A stretch of DNA of 39,484 nucleotides from an uncultured Lewinella sp. (GTDB lineage: Bacteria; Bacteroidota; Bacteroidia; Chitinophagales; Saprospiraceae): NCBI GenBank assembly GCA_913057785.1, contig CAJXPD010000071.1, forward strand, positions 1-39,484, in the 5' to 3' direction. The first letter of the stretch is position 1; every line of letters begins with the position of its first letter. A program made the position numbers and the translations under genes. Of the stretch, positions 1 to 8,200 are shown in pieces. A model generated the notes under the pieces. That model was given only the letters and a program-made list of their open reading frames with translations. It had not been told where the DNA came from and ran no database searches.

Positions 1-54
1 AGTAGTGTGACGAATCTATTGTCGCACTACTTACACCATCTAGACAAAGCTAAA

Positions 55-828
55 ATGATAGATACCCTAAAAGAAATTGCCAGAGCCGCGGGAGCAGTAA
101 TCCTAGAAGTTTACAATAGTCCCAGCGCCTTTGAAGTAAACCTAAAATCTGATGATTCCCCCCTAACTATTGCAGACCAGAAGGCCAATCGCCTGATTTG
201 TGATGGTTTGGAAAAGTTAGCTCCACAAATTCCTATTATCTCAGAAGAGAATAAGGAAATCCCCTTTGAGGAAAGAAAGAGTTTCACTCAACACTGGTTA
301 GTAGATCCACTCGACGGAACCAAAGAATTCATCAAAAGAAATGGAGAATTTACCGTCAATATCGCTTTGATTGAGGAGCAGAGAGTAGTTCTGGGGATAG
401 TTTATGCTCCAGTCTTAGATGAATTGTATTGGGCTGAAAAAGGGAAAGGGGCCTTTCTGGAAAAAGAGGGGAAAGTAGAGCGTTTAAGTGCGCCTACCTT
501 TGATTGGACAGATCCAGGCCTGAAAGTGGTGTGTAGTCGTTCACATTTAAACGATGATACGCGCGCCTTTATCGAAAAACTGAATCAAGCCGAAACTGTG
601 GCAACTGGCAGTTCGTTGAAATTCTTGATCATGGCCAAAGGTGAAGCACATGTGTATCCAAGATTGGGCCCAACCATGGAATGGGACACTGGTGCCGCCC
701 AAATTATCTTGGAAGAAGCCGGCGGACAGGTAGTCCAGCACGAAAATCATCAACCTATGCAATACAATAAAGAGAACTTACTCAACCCCTTCTTTATCGC
801 GTTTGGGAATGCTCCATTAAGCTTGTAA
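55..828 (+). CDS. cysQ: 3'(2'),5'-bisphosphate nucleotidase, CysQ-like
   Basis: A 257-residue protein of the inositol-monophosphatase superfamily. The CysQ branch removes a phosphate from 3'-phosphoadenosine 5'-phosphate, a by-product of sulfate assimilation. Visible metal/phosphate motifs are the EE pair at 64-65, DPLDGT at 84-89 followed by KEF (typical of CysQ rather than of true inositol phosphatases), and WDTGAAQ at 210-216. Length is normal for the family. A GTG at position 7 would add 16 residues, but the ATG at 55 starts exactly at the usual conserved amino end, so I chose it. The next gene begins 5 bases after the stop, suggesting co-transcription. A sulfur-related PLP enzyme lies 15 kb away and is not obviously linked. 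Confidence 0.9.
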   Translation: MIDTLKEIARAAGAVILEVYNSPSAFEVNLKSDDSPLTIADQKANRLICDGLEKLAPQIPIISEENKEIPFEERKSFTQHWLVDPLDGTKEFIKRNGEFTVNIALIEEQRVVLGIVYAPVLDELYWAEKGKGAFLEKEGKVERLSAPTFDWTDPGLKVVCSRSHLNDDTRAFIEKLNQAETVATGSSLKFLIMAKGEAHVYPRLGPTMEWDTGAAQIILEEAGGQVVQHENHQPMQYNKENLLNPFFIAFGNAPLSL

Positions 829-833
829 CCATC

Positions 834-1328
834 ATGCCCAACCGAATCCACGCTGAACAAGCCTCACCTTCTGCTGCAGATGAAACACGGATATATAAAT
901 CCAGACCCAAAGGTTTTTTTATGCTATTAATACTGTTGGCAGGGGCTGGGTTTGGTATTCAACAGATCCTTAACGATCCCAGCTACTGGGGAGGTTATGT
1001 TTATCTTGTGGGGAGTATCGTCGCCATTATCGGTGTGGCGAATTACTACTTTGGTCCTCGCAAGGCGCAATTAGTCCTCTCCAAAGAAGGACTTCAAAAT
1101 GAGCAGGAGTTTTATCGTTCCTGGAAGGATATCTCCTATGCAGAGGTTCAATATATTAGAAAAGGCGATAGTACCTATTACTATCTAGAATATGGTTATT
1201 CACTGGGACACAAGACCTCAAAGTTTCGAACCGAAATTAGTAGCTGGGATATTAGCCCTAAACAACTAGAGAAGCTCCTCAAGGAATATGAGGAGCAATA
1301 TCAGTCTTCACGATTTATGGGTAATTGA
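834..1328 (+). CDS. small membrane protein with PH-like cytosolic domain
   Basis: A 164-residue protein. Two hydrophobic helices lie at about 28-45 and 53-73, followed by a soluble carboxyl half of alternating beta-type residues (about 75-140) and a charged helix at the end. This layout matches small bacterial proteins with a pleckstrin-homology-like domain after a helical hairpin (for example the STM3941 type), whose function is unknown. The assignment is from shape and not from a diagnostic motif. The start lies 5 bases after the cysQ stop, so the two are probably one transcript. Its last 28 bases overlap the 3' end of the convergent histidine kinase gene. Confidence 0.6.
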   Translation: MPNRIHAEQASPSAADETRIYKSRPKGFFMLLILLAGAGFGIQQILNDPSYWGGYVYLVGSIVAIIGVANYYFGPRKAQLVLSKEGLQNEQEFYRSWKDISYAEVQYIRKGDSTYYYLEYGYSLGHKTSKFRTEISSWDISPKQLEKLLKEYEEQYQSSRFMGN

Positions 1329-3307
1329 ATCTGTACACTAGTTCCTTCGTCTGGTTGAGTGTCGATCTCTAGTTCTCCGGTAAGAGACTCCACTCGAGAT
1401 TGAAGATTGCTCAAACCATGACCTTTTTCGGCCATAGCCTTTTCTAAGTCAAAGCCCTTACCATTGTCCTCGACCGTAACCAGTAAGGTGGTGGCATTTT
1501 GGCTCAATTGCACCGTCACTTCCGACGCATCAGCATGTTTCACAATATTGTTCAAGAGTTCTTGTACAAGACGATAAACAGCCAAGTTGATCGCGGCTAC
1601 TTGGCTATCATCAACATTAAAATGCTGGAAAGTTACTTCCATTGTACCCGCAAAGTTGATATCGTCACAGAGATCCTCCAGAGCGGTAATAAGCCCAAAC
1701 TTAGCTAAGGATTGCGGCATCATATTGTGTGCAATTCTCCTCAACTCCTCACTGGCTCGATCAGCCATATGCAAAGCATGAGTAACGATCCTTTCTTGAT
1801 CACCTGTGTCTACGTTCGTTTTGTTTTCTGGGGGGCTCAAGGCTAGTTTTAAATTGGACAACATGCCGCCCAGGCCGTCATGTAGTTCTTTTGCCAAGCG
1901 CTTTCGCTCAGACTCTTCTCCGGTGATCATGGACTTGAAGGCCACAATTTTTTGTTCTTGTTGTAATTGGGTAAGTATTTGGTCCTTGATCAGAGCTTCT
2001 TGCACTAATATGGCTTCTTTCTGCTGAATCTGTCTTTGATAAAAAACAAAGGCGAGAATGGTCCCAAGCAGGAAAAAACCTAAGAGGGAGGCTATCAATA
2101 ATCGCTGCCGGCCCCTTGCTTTCTCCTCCGCTAGGGTGACACTTTGTTCTGCATTTTGGGTACGAAGAGCTAGATTCTCCTTTTCCTTTTGAAGCGTTTC
2201 GTATTGAATATCCATTTCATTCACCTTCTCCTTCAACTGATCTTCGTGTTTCTGTTCATTTTCTTTGAACAGACGATCTAGATATTCATAGGCTAACTTA
2301 TACTCCCTTCTAGCAGACAGCGTCTCAGGGAGGATGCTAAGAAATGAGCTTACTAGGTTTTTCGCACCGATCTGTTCTGCTGCCCGTACGCCTTCTAGCA
2401 GTATTGCATTCGCTTCATCAAAGCGTTCTTGGCGTTGATAAAAGCTGCCTAGAAAAAACTTAAATCGCGTATTATCAAAGACGGGGATATCATCCATTTC
2501 TATGGCTTCCTTAAAATACCCTTCAGCTTCTTCAAAGGCTTTGGCTGCTTCAGCTACATTGGCTAGGTTGGTATAAGCATAGGCAATCAGCACATTATTT
2601 TTCATCTCCCAGCCACCTTCCAAGGCCGCCCTCGCATGATAGTTGGCCGAATCTAATTGGTCGTTTTTCACATAGACGCTGGAAAGGGCTAAGTCAGAAA
2701 TTACAGACAAGCGGGCCTGTTTGTATTGCTTCGCTAGTCGATTAGCCTTCTTCACATAGAAATCATGCTTTTCATGGTCATCTAGCAAAAGAAAAACCGT
2801 AGCGATGTTGAAATAAGGTGCCGTATTCAAACTATCTCGTCCTAAGGATTCATTCAAAGCGATGGCTTTAAAGTAAAGTTCTGAGGACTCTTTCAATTGT
2901 CCCTGATCTCGGAGCGAGTTTCCCCAGTCATTGTACAATCGGCTGGCTTCGCTGAAATAATCTTCGGATAAAAAAGTGTGGACAGCCCGCTCCGCATAAA
3001 CTGCCGCGGAATCGTAACGCCCGGCCATATAGAAACTATAGGCAATTACTCTTAGGGCTTGGCCTTGTTGGCGAATATCTCCTGTAGCTATACTAGCACG
3101 ATAAGCCGCTCTACCTAACGGCATTGCTTTTGCACTATCGCTCTTATTCCACCAATATTGTCCTTGTTCGATCAGGCATTCGATGCGAAGGGAATCCGGT
3201 GAGAGGATTGAACAATCCACCAGGGTCGTATCCGAAGCAGCCCAGGTTTGAGTAGGAATCAATAGGCTCACCACGGCAAAGGCCAGGATAAGTTTCTTGT
3301 ACAGCAT
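1301..3307 (-). CDS. TPR-containing sensor histidine kinase (HisKA_3 type)
   Basis: A 668-residue membrane sensor kinase of the NarX/DesK-like class. A signal peptide (ending around QTWA) exports a long amino half rich in TPR-like helical pairs (about 40-350). A coiled coil and one membrane helix (about 400-425) lead to the cytosolic kinase. The dimerisation/phosphorylation helix carries ELHDGLGG, with the phospho-acceptor His near residue 477. The ATPase domain shows the N box ELLNNIVKHA, then DNGKGFD and GHGLSNLQSR. The second ATG (3307) was preferred because it directly precedes the basic-hydrophobic signal peptide; an ATG four codons earlier is also possible. No LuxR/NarL-type regulator is adjacent, so its partner must be encoded elsewhere. 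The stimulus is unknown. Confidence 0.88.
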   Translation of the reverse strand: MLYKKLILAFAVVSLLIPTQTWAASDTTLVDCSILSPDSLRIECLIEQGQYWWNKSDSAKAMPLGRAAYRASIATGDIRQQGQALRVIAYSFYMAGRYDSAAVYAERAVHTFLSEDYFSEASRLYNDWGNSLRDQGQLKESSELYFKAIALNESLGRDSLNTAPYFNIATVFLLLDDHEKHDFYVKKANRLAKQYKQARLSVISDLALSSVYVKNDQLDSANYHARAALEGGWEMKNNVLIAYAYTNLANVAEAAKAFEEAEGYFKEAIEMDDIPVFDNTRFKFFLGSFYQRQERFDEANAILLEGVRAAEQIGAKNLVSSFLSILPETLSARREYKLAYEYLDRLFKENEQKHEDQLKEKVNEMDIQYETLQKEKENLALRTQNAEQSVTLAEEKARGRQRLLIASLLGFFLLGTILAFVFYQRQIQQKEAILVQEALIKDQILTQLQQEQKIVAFKSMITGEESERKRLAKELHDGLGGMLSNLKLALSPPENKTNVDTGDQERIVTHALHMADRASEELRRIAHNMMPQSLAKFGLITALEDLCDDINFAGTMEVTFQHFNVDDSQVAAINLAVYRLVQELLNNIVKHADASEVTVQLSQNATTLLVTVEDNGKGFDLEKAMAEKGHGLSNLQSRVESLTGELEIDTQPDEGTSVQIQLPINRED

Positions 3308-3392
3308 GTGTAGGATCAAATGAGCTCCAGCATGTCTTTAGCCCCGAAGTCGAGGTATCGAGTCTAGAACTGGAGTGAGATATTGTATGATC

Positions 3393-3400
3393 CAAAGTTA
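3393..3400 (-). promoter_or_regulatory. possible Bacteroidota -7 promoter element for the kinase gene
   Basis: On the minus strand this reads TAACTTTG, an exact match to the Bacteroidota -7 consensus TAnnTTTG, about 90 bases before the kinase start. No TTG-type -33 element is found at the expected 19-21 base distance, so support is weak. Confidence 0.3.
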
Positions 3401-3492
3401 CGTTATATAAGCGTAGCAGACTTAGCGGTAAACCGCCAATTTTAAGGCACCCTAGCTCCGGTCTTGGTGAGCTACGGTGAACGTTCCTCCAC

Positions 3493-4689
3493 CTATCGCT
3501 TATATCGATTAGCCAAAATTGCCATCTGCACATCGCCCTGTACTGCGTTAGACGGCATGGGGTAAGCCGCATTGAATACGCTCAGATCCCTGCGAGTAAG
3601 TAATTTAATTCCCGCTTCAGAAACTTGCTTATCATCCCCCAGAACGCGATCAAGAGATAGTTTAAGGTGTTTGGCTAAGAAGGGATAGACCGCCTTCCTT
3701 TTGCTCTCGCCATAGTCATGCCCCTCCTTCCCGAAATGCGTGTGCTGGACTTTATCCTCGGCTTCATACAGCTTATAAATGAGTTGCACATGAGGATACT
3801 CGACCTCCGGTGTATTCTTAGTCCAATCTTCGCCGTCAGACACCAACATCATCGGACGAGGAGCAGCCAAGGCAGCAATTTCTACATTATTCGTCTGAAA
3901 GCCTGCAGCGGTATGGATCGGCATCCCGCTTTCGCAGGAACAACCACCAAAGAAGTGAGCAGATACTTGCACCACTGGCGCCGAGACTCTGATCCTTTGA
4001 TCCAAAGCAGTTAACAAAAAGGTTTGAGTTCCTCCTCCTGATGCACCAGTAATACCAATACGCATGTCGTCTACTACATTCAGACTCTGCAAGAAATCAA
4101 TAACTCGCATACTGTTGATCAATTGCAGCTTTAAGGCCTTGGGGTGTTCATGACTACACTGCTGGGAATCACCGTAGCCCAGCATATCATAGGCAAATAC
4201 GACGGCTCCCATCCTGGCGAGCGTAGCACATCTTTTTTGCACATCTTCCCTAAAACGACCATAGTCTCCCATCTTCTTCCAATGACCATGCGGACTCAAA
4301 ATAGCGGGGCGCCTTCCTTTATACCCAAGCGGCATATACAGATTGCCTGTAACAAAAAGGCCCGGTAGGCTTTCGAAAGCCACATTCTCGACCGTATACC
4401 CATCCATTTCTCGCTTACTATGACGAAGGGGTTTAGAGGAGACTCTAGGCAATCGCTTTGGCAATTCCGCAGCAACACGGATGCCGTTTCGAATACTTGT
4501 AGCTCTATCTTTCCATTGATCCAGGGTAGTATAACTGTTCGCCCAGGAAGCTAAAGCTTCTCGAGCCTCCTGTTCGGTAAAAAAGTTGCCTTGACATAAT
4601 TGTAGTTTGCTGATTGGATCTTGCGCTAGTACAACTGAACTTAGACACATAACAAGGCAAAGTAGGCAATAAGAGGGGTTGAATTTCAT
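3493..4689 (-). CDS. secreted alpha/beta hydrolase, acetyl-xylan-esterase-like
   Basis: A 398-residue exported hydrolase. The ATG at 4689 gives a clean signal peptide with cleavage after about residue 22 (VVLA/QDP); an upstream ATG would put a charged stretch before it. The core is an alpha/beta hydrolase fold: SPHGH at 132-136, YDMLGYGDS at 168-175, nucleophile elbow GASGGG with Ser217, acid probably Asp285 or Asp288 (SDGEDW), and His324 in GHDYG. This arrangement is typical of the Abhydrolase_7/acetyl xylan esterase group, which removes ester groups from plant or algal polysaccharides; the actual substrate here is not known. No carbohydrate-uptake genes adjoin it. A divergent gene for a surface protein starts about 400 bases upstream. 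Confidence 0.8.
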   Translation of the reverse strand: MKFNPSYCLLCLVMCLSSVVLAQDPISKLQLCQGNFFTEQEAREALASWANSYTTLDQWKDRATSIRNGIRVAAELPKRLPRVSSKPLRHSKREMDGYTVENVAFESLPGLFVTGNLYMPLGYKGRRPAILSPHGHWKKMGDYGRFREDVQKRCATLARMGAVVFAYDMLGYGDSQQCSHEHPKALKLQLINSMRVIDFLQSLNVVDDMRIGITGASGGGTQTFLLTALDQRIRVSAPVVQVSAHFFGGCSCESGMPIHTAAGFQTNNVEIAALAAPRPMMLVSDGEDWTKNTPEVEYPHVQLIYKLYEAEDKVQHTHFGKEGHDYGESKRKAVYPFLAKHLKLSLDRVLGDDKQVSEAGIKLLTRRDLSVFNAAYPMPSNAVQGDVQMAILANRYKR

Positions 4690-5094
4690 GGGTTGAATTT
4701 TTCGTTTCCAGTACATTAGGTCGAAAGAAAATCAAGTTAAAGGCAATCCTTTACTTTCATACTATCCTTGACAAATATAAGATTCTAGCTCAACCTATTG
4801 TGCCATCAAAAAATATTCAGTTTGCCGAGAAGAAGTCAAGGCTCCTGGCGAATCGCCGAAACTATTCAAGTCAATTTTTCCTCGAAGGATAGGACTCAGA
4901 AAGGTTTTTTGGGGTCAACAATTGTCAGCCGAATGTCAATTACTTCACTGATTTCCAAGCATTAAGAATTGTTTAACAAGGGGGCAACACTTTTTAACAA
5001 AAGCCGGGCATTATGATGATGTTAGATAGATATAGAGCACAAAATCATTTTTGACTAAATACTATCCCATCGAACCTTTTTTAAAAAGAGTGTA
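4690..5094. other. intergenic region between divergent genes
   Basis: About 400 AT-rich bases between the esterase (minus) and the surface protein (plus). It must hold both promoters. The only strong match is the minus-strand -7 element at 4772-4779. No convincing plus-strand TAnnTTTG was found before 5095, and no short gene, RNA or strong hairpin was recognised. Confidence 0.6.
4772..4779 (-). promoter_or_regulatory. Bacteroidota -7 promoter element for the esterase gene
   Basis: The minus strand reads TATATTTG, a perfect TAnnTTTG. Transcription would begin near 4765, giving a leader of roughly 75 bases. A TTG lies only 11 bases upstream rather than about 20, so the -33 part is not standard. 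Confidence 0.4.
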
Positions 5095-8000
5095 ATGAGA
5101 GCTAAAAATTTCATCTTAACCCCAGTAGTACTTCTGCTAACCATTACAATGGCCTCCGCCCAATATTTCGGCCGGAACAAGCCTAATTATGAAAAGTTTG
5201 ATTTCAAAATCCATCAAAGTGAGCATTTTGATATCTACCATTACCTTGACAACCCAGAATATCTAAAAGAACTAGCTGCGCAGTGTGAGCATTGGCACCA
5301 TCTGCACCAATCTATTTTACATGATACTATTGAGCAAAAGAACCCGCTGATCTTTTACAACAACCACGCTGATTTCCAACAAACAAATACCATTGGGGGT
5401 AGCATTGGAGTTGGAACCGGTGGGGTAACCGAAGCTTTCAAGAATCGGGTTATCATGCCCTTAGCCATGTCTAATCAGCAAACCCATCACGTATTGGGAC
5501 ATGAAATGGTACATGCCTTTCAATACAATATGATATTAAATGGCGATTCCACTAACCTCCGAAGCTTAAGGAACCTTCCTTTATGGATGGTAGAGGGTAT
5601 GGCGGAATACATGTCCATCGGTGGTGTGGATGCCCATACGGCGATGTGGATGCGTGATGCCGTACTTCGTGATGACATCCCTACTTTGGATCAATTGAAC
5701 AACCTAGGCAAATACTTTCCGTATCGATATGGTCAAGTATTCTGGGCCTTCCTAACGGGCTTGCGAGGAGATGAGATCATTGCTCCCTTCTTTAAGGCTA
5801 CGGCGATGTTTGGCTTAGATCGAGCTAGTATCATGGTTTTGGGTATGAAGAAAAAGGATCTTTCCAAGCTATGGGTAGAGGCTTTTCGCCGACACTTTGG
5901 AAAAGACCTAGGTGATAAAAAGGAAAAGCTAGTGGGCAAGGCCCTAATTACCTCCGAAAACGGCGGCCGACTAAACATCGCTCCTGAAATTAGTCCCAAC
6001 GGGCAGTATCTGATTTTCCTTTCGGAAAAGGATCTCTTCTCTACCGATCTATTCCTTGCCGATGCCAAAAACGGCAAGATCATTCGAAAAGTAGCTAGTG
6101 CTAGTCGTGAAGGACATATCGATGACTTCAACTATATCGAATCCTCAGGAACCTGGTCTCCCAACAGCAAAGAGTTTGCCTTTGTAGGGGTGAGTAAGGG
6201 GGATAATGTGTTGATCATTAAGGAAGCAGCTACCGGTAAAACGGTAAAGGAAATTAGACCTAAAGGGCTACCTGCCTTTAGCAATCCTGCTTGGTCTCCA
6301 GATAAGAAAAGTATTGTAGTAACGGGCTTAGTAAATGGCCAGACCGATTTGTACTCTATCCGTGTTTCCTCGGGCAAGGTGACTCAGTTAACAGATGATC
6401 GCTATGCTGAAATTCACCCTGCTTGGTCCGTAGACGGGAACTTTATCTTCTTTTCAACGGATGAACAAAGTATGAAGAATGGTCGCACCAATGGAAAATG
6501 GACCTTCAACCTAGCAGAGTTAGATGTGGTTAGTGGTTTGAAGAGTCATGTCAATATTTTCCCGGGGGCTGACAACCTTAATCCGGAGCAGGATACAGAA
6601 GGCAATATCATTTTCCTATCGAATCGTGATGGATACCGCAACATCTACAAATATCATCCCTCTACCGGAGAGGTATTTCAGGTTACGGATTTGTTGACGG
6701 GTGTCAGTGGGATCACGCACCTAGCTCCAGCGATTAGTTTGGATCGCAAGCGCAATCGGCTAGTTTACACCTACTTCTCTGGCAACAGGTATCAGATTTA
6801 CCAAACCAAGCTGGAAAACATGGAAGCAAAGTCCGTCGATCCAGCAGCAGTAGACTTTACCGCTGCCGAATTACCCAAATTGAATAATAAGGTGCAGAGA
6901 GTCGTAGATCGGCAGCTTGCGAGTCTGGATCAACTGGAAGCTCAGCCCACTCCTACCCTGGTGCAAAAAGATTACCGACCTCAATTCCAATTGGATTACG
7001 TGGGAGGAAGTGCTGGAGCAGGGATTGGCAATAGCCCAGCCTTTGGAACTACGACGGGCTTAGCGGGCGGTGTGGATCTGCTTTTCAGTGATATCCTTGG
7101 CAACAATCAATTATTTAGCAGTCTTTCACTAAATGGTGAGATCACCGACTTGGGAGGGACCGTAGCTTATATCAATCGCAATAGCCGGATCAATTGGGGT
7201 GGGGCACTATCTCATACGCCCTTCCGAAGTATCCAAGGAGGATATCTTGGGGTAGATACCCTGTTTTTCGGAGATGATGCTTTCCGATTGGCGGACCGAT
7301 ACTTGTTTGATGTGACTCGGATTTTTGAAGATAAAGCCACGCTTTTCGCCCAGTATCCTTTCAGTACAACTTTACGATTGGAGGCAGGAGCATCATTCTC
7401 TAGATATAGCTTCCGAGTAGATCGACTGGATAACTATTATGACGCTTTTGGCAATCTCATTGCTCAGGATCGTCAAAAACTGGACAATGCACCGCCTGCT
7501 TTCAACCTAGGCAATGTTCAACTAGCTCTCGTAGCTGATAATGCCAACTTTGGGCTGACCGCTCCCCTCTCGGGGCACCGGTATAGATTCGGTGTAGAGC
7601 AATTCTTTGGTGAGTTCAATTACACGGCTGCTACTGCTGATTATCGGATCTATCGATATTACAAGCCTGTAGGCCTCGCTTTCCGGGCATTCCATTACGG
7701 GCGTTATGGTGGCAATAGTGAAGGGCTTTTCCCATTGTACGCGGGCAGTCCCTGGTATCTCAGAGGATTAAACTCAGCCGCAGCTCAAGACATATTTGTG
7801 CAGAATGGAAGATCATTCAATGATCTACTAGGAAGCAAGCTTTTGGTAACCAATTTTGAAGTTAGAATTCCATTTTCTGGTCCTGAACAGCTGGCTTTGG
7901 TTAAATCCAAGTTCCTCTTCTCAGACCTGAACTTCTTCGTAGATGGAGGGGTGGCTTTTGACACCTTCAACGAACTTTTTGAGGATAGTCGGGATATTAG

Positions 8001-8148
8001 ATTCCAAAGAGCAAAACCGATTTTCACGGCAGGTGCTTCGGTACGTGTCAATCTTTTCGGTGCCTTGGTATTGGAGCCCTACTATGCGGTTCCATTGGTC
8101 AAGGAAACGAAAGGAGTCTTTGGCCTCAACATCATCCCTGGCTGGTAG
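5095..8148 (+). CDS. surface protein: gluzincin peptidase-like domain + PD40 propeller + outer-membrane barrel
   Basis: A 1017-residue exported protein with three parts. After a signal peptide (about 1-22), residues 35-280 form a zinc-peptidase-like domain of the peptidase MA/basic-secretory type: HEMVH at 136-140 (HExxH) and a downstream EGMAEY at 167-172 supplying the third metal ligand. Residues about 285-600 contain repeated WSPN/WSPD/WSVD-type strands of a PD40/TolB-like beta-propeller. Residues about 635-1017 are rich in alternating aromatic beta strands and close like an outer-membrane barrel of the surface-antigen type. Such proteins are often labelled TolB in Bacteroidota but are not the Tol-Pal TolB. 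The likely location is the outer membrane with propeller and peptidase on one side; substrate and topology are unknown. It faces a convergent gene across a palindromic repeat. Confidence 0.82.
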   Translation: MRAKNFILTPVVLLLTITMASAQYFGRNKPNYEKFDFKIHQSEHFDIYHYLDNPEYLKELAAQCEHWHHLHQSILHDTIEQKNPLIFYNNHADFQQTNTIGGSIGVGTGGVTEAFKNRVIMPLAMSNQQTHHVLGHEMVHAFQYNMILNGDSTNLRSLRNLPLWMVEGMAEYMSIGGVDAHTAMWMRDAVLRDDIPTLDQLNNLGKYFPYRYGQVFWAFLTGLRGDEIIAPFFKATAMFGLDRASIMVLGMKKKDLSKLWVEAFRRHFGKDLGDKKEKLVGKALITSENGGRLNIAPEISPNGQYLIFLSEKDLFSTDLFLADAKNGKIIRKVASASREGHIDDFNYIESSGTWSPNSKEFAFVGVSKGDNVLIIKEAATGKTVKEIRPKGLPAFSNPAWSPDKKSIVVTGLVNGQTDLYSIRVSSGKVTQLTDDRYAEIHPAWSVDGNFIFFSTDEQSMKNGRTNGKWTFNLAELDVVSGLKSHVNIFPGADNLNPEQDTEGNIIFLSNRDGYRNIYKYHPSTGEVFQVTDLLTGVSGITHLAPAISLDRKRNRLVYTYFSGNRYQIYQTKLENMEAKSVDPAAVDFTAAELPKLNNKVQRVVDRQLASLDQLEAQPTPTLVQKDYRPQFQLDYVGGSAGAGIGNSPAFGTTTGLAGGVDLLFSDILGNNQLFSSLSLNGEITDLGGTVAYINRNSRINWGGALSHTPFRSIQGGYLGVDTLFFGDDAFRLADRYLFDVTRIFEDKATLFAQYPFSTTLRLEAGASFSRYSFRVDRLDNYYDAFGNLIAQDRQKLDNAPPAFNLGNVQLALVADNANFGLTAPLSGHRYRFGVEQFFGEFNYTAATADYRIYRYYKPVGLAFRAFHYGRYGGNSEGLFPLYAGSPWYLRGLNSAAAQDIFVQNGRSFNDLLGSKLLVTNFEVRIPFSGPEQLALVKSKFLFSDLNFFVDGGVAFDTFNELFEDSRDIRFQRAKPIFTAGASVRVNLFGALVLEPYYAVPLVKETKGVFGLNIIPGW

Positions 8149-8152
8149 GTCC

Positions 8153-8200
8153 TGGAACTGTTGTACGTAGTTTCAAACTACGTACAACAGTTTCAAACTA
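8153..8200. repeat. palindromic repeat family A, copy 1 (convergent junction)
   Basis: A near-perfect stem: arms 8153-8173 and 8175-8195 pair over 21 positions with one G:T, around a single central C. A further copy of the arm end (AAACTA) runs into the next stop codon. It exactly fills the gap between two convergent stops (8148 and 8200). The same design recurs at 13199-13249. There is no T tract, so it is not a classical rho-independent terminator, but it is placed where a bidirectional one would be. Confidence 0.8.

Noticed and set aside
3425..3436. GCGGT-AA-ACCGC hairpin
   Set aside because: Two-base loop and five-pair stem are too small to call functional.
3144..3572. A 142-codon minus-strand open frame across the kinase 5' end
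   Set aside because: It overlaps the kinase gene and the esterase 3' end in another frame, has no recognisable protein character, and looks like a chance frame.
5733..6131. A 132-codon minus-strand frame inside the surface-protein gene
   Set aside because: Antisense to the conserved propeller and peptidase coding sequence; low-complexity Ser/Arg/Leu composition.
5095..8148. True TolB of the Tol-Pal system
   Set aside because: Length, peptidase-like amino domain and barrel-like carboxyl part do not fit; no tolQRA or pal gene adjoins.
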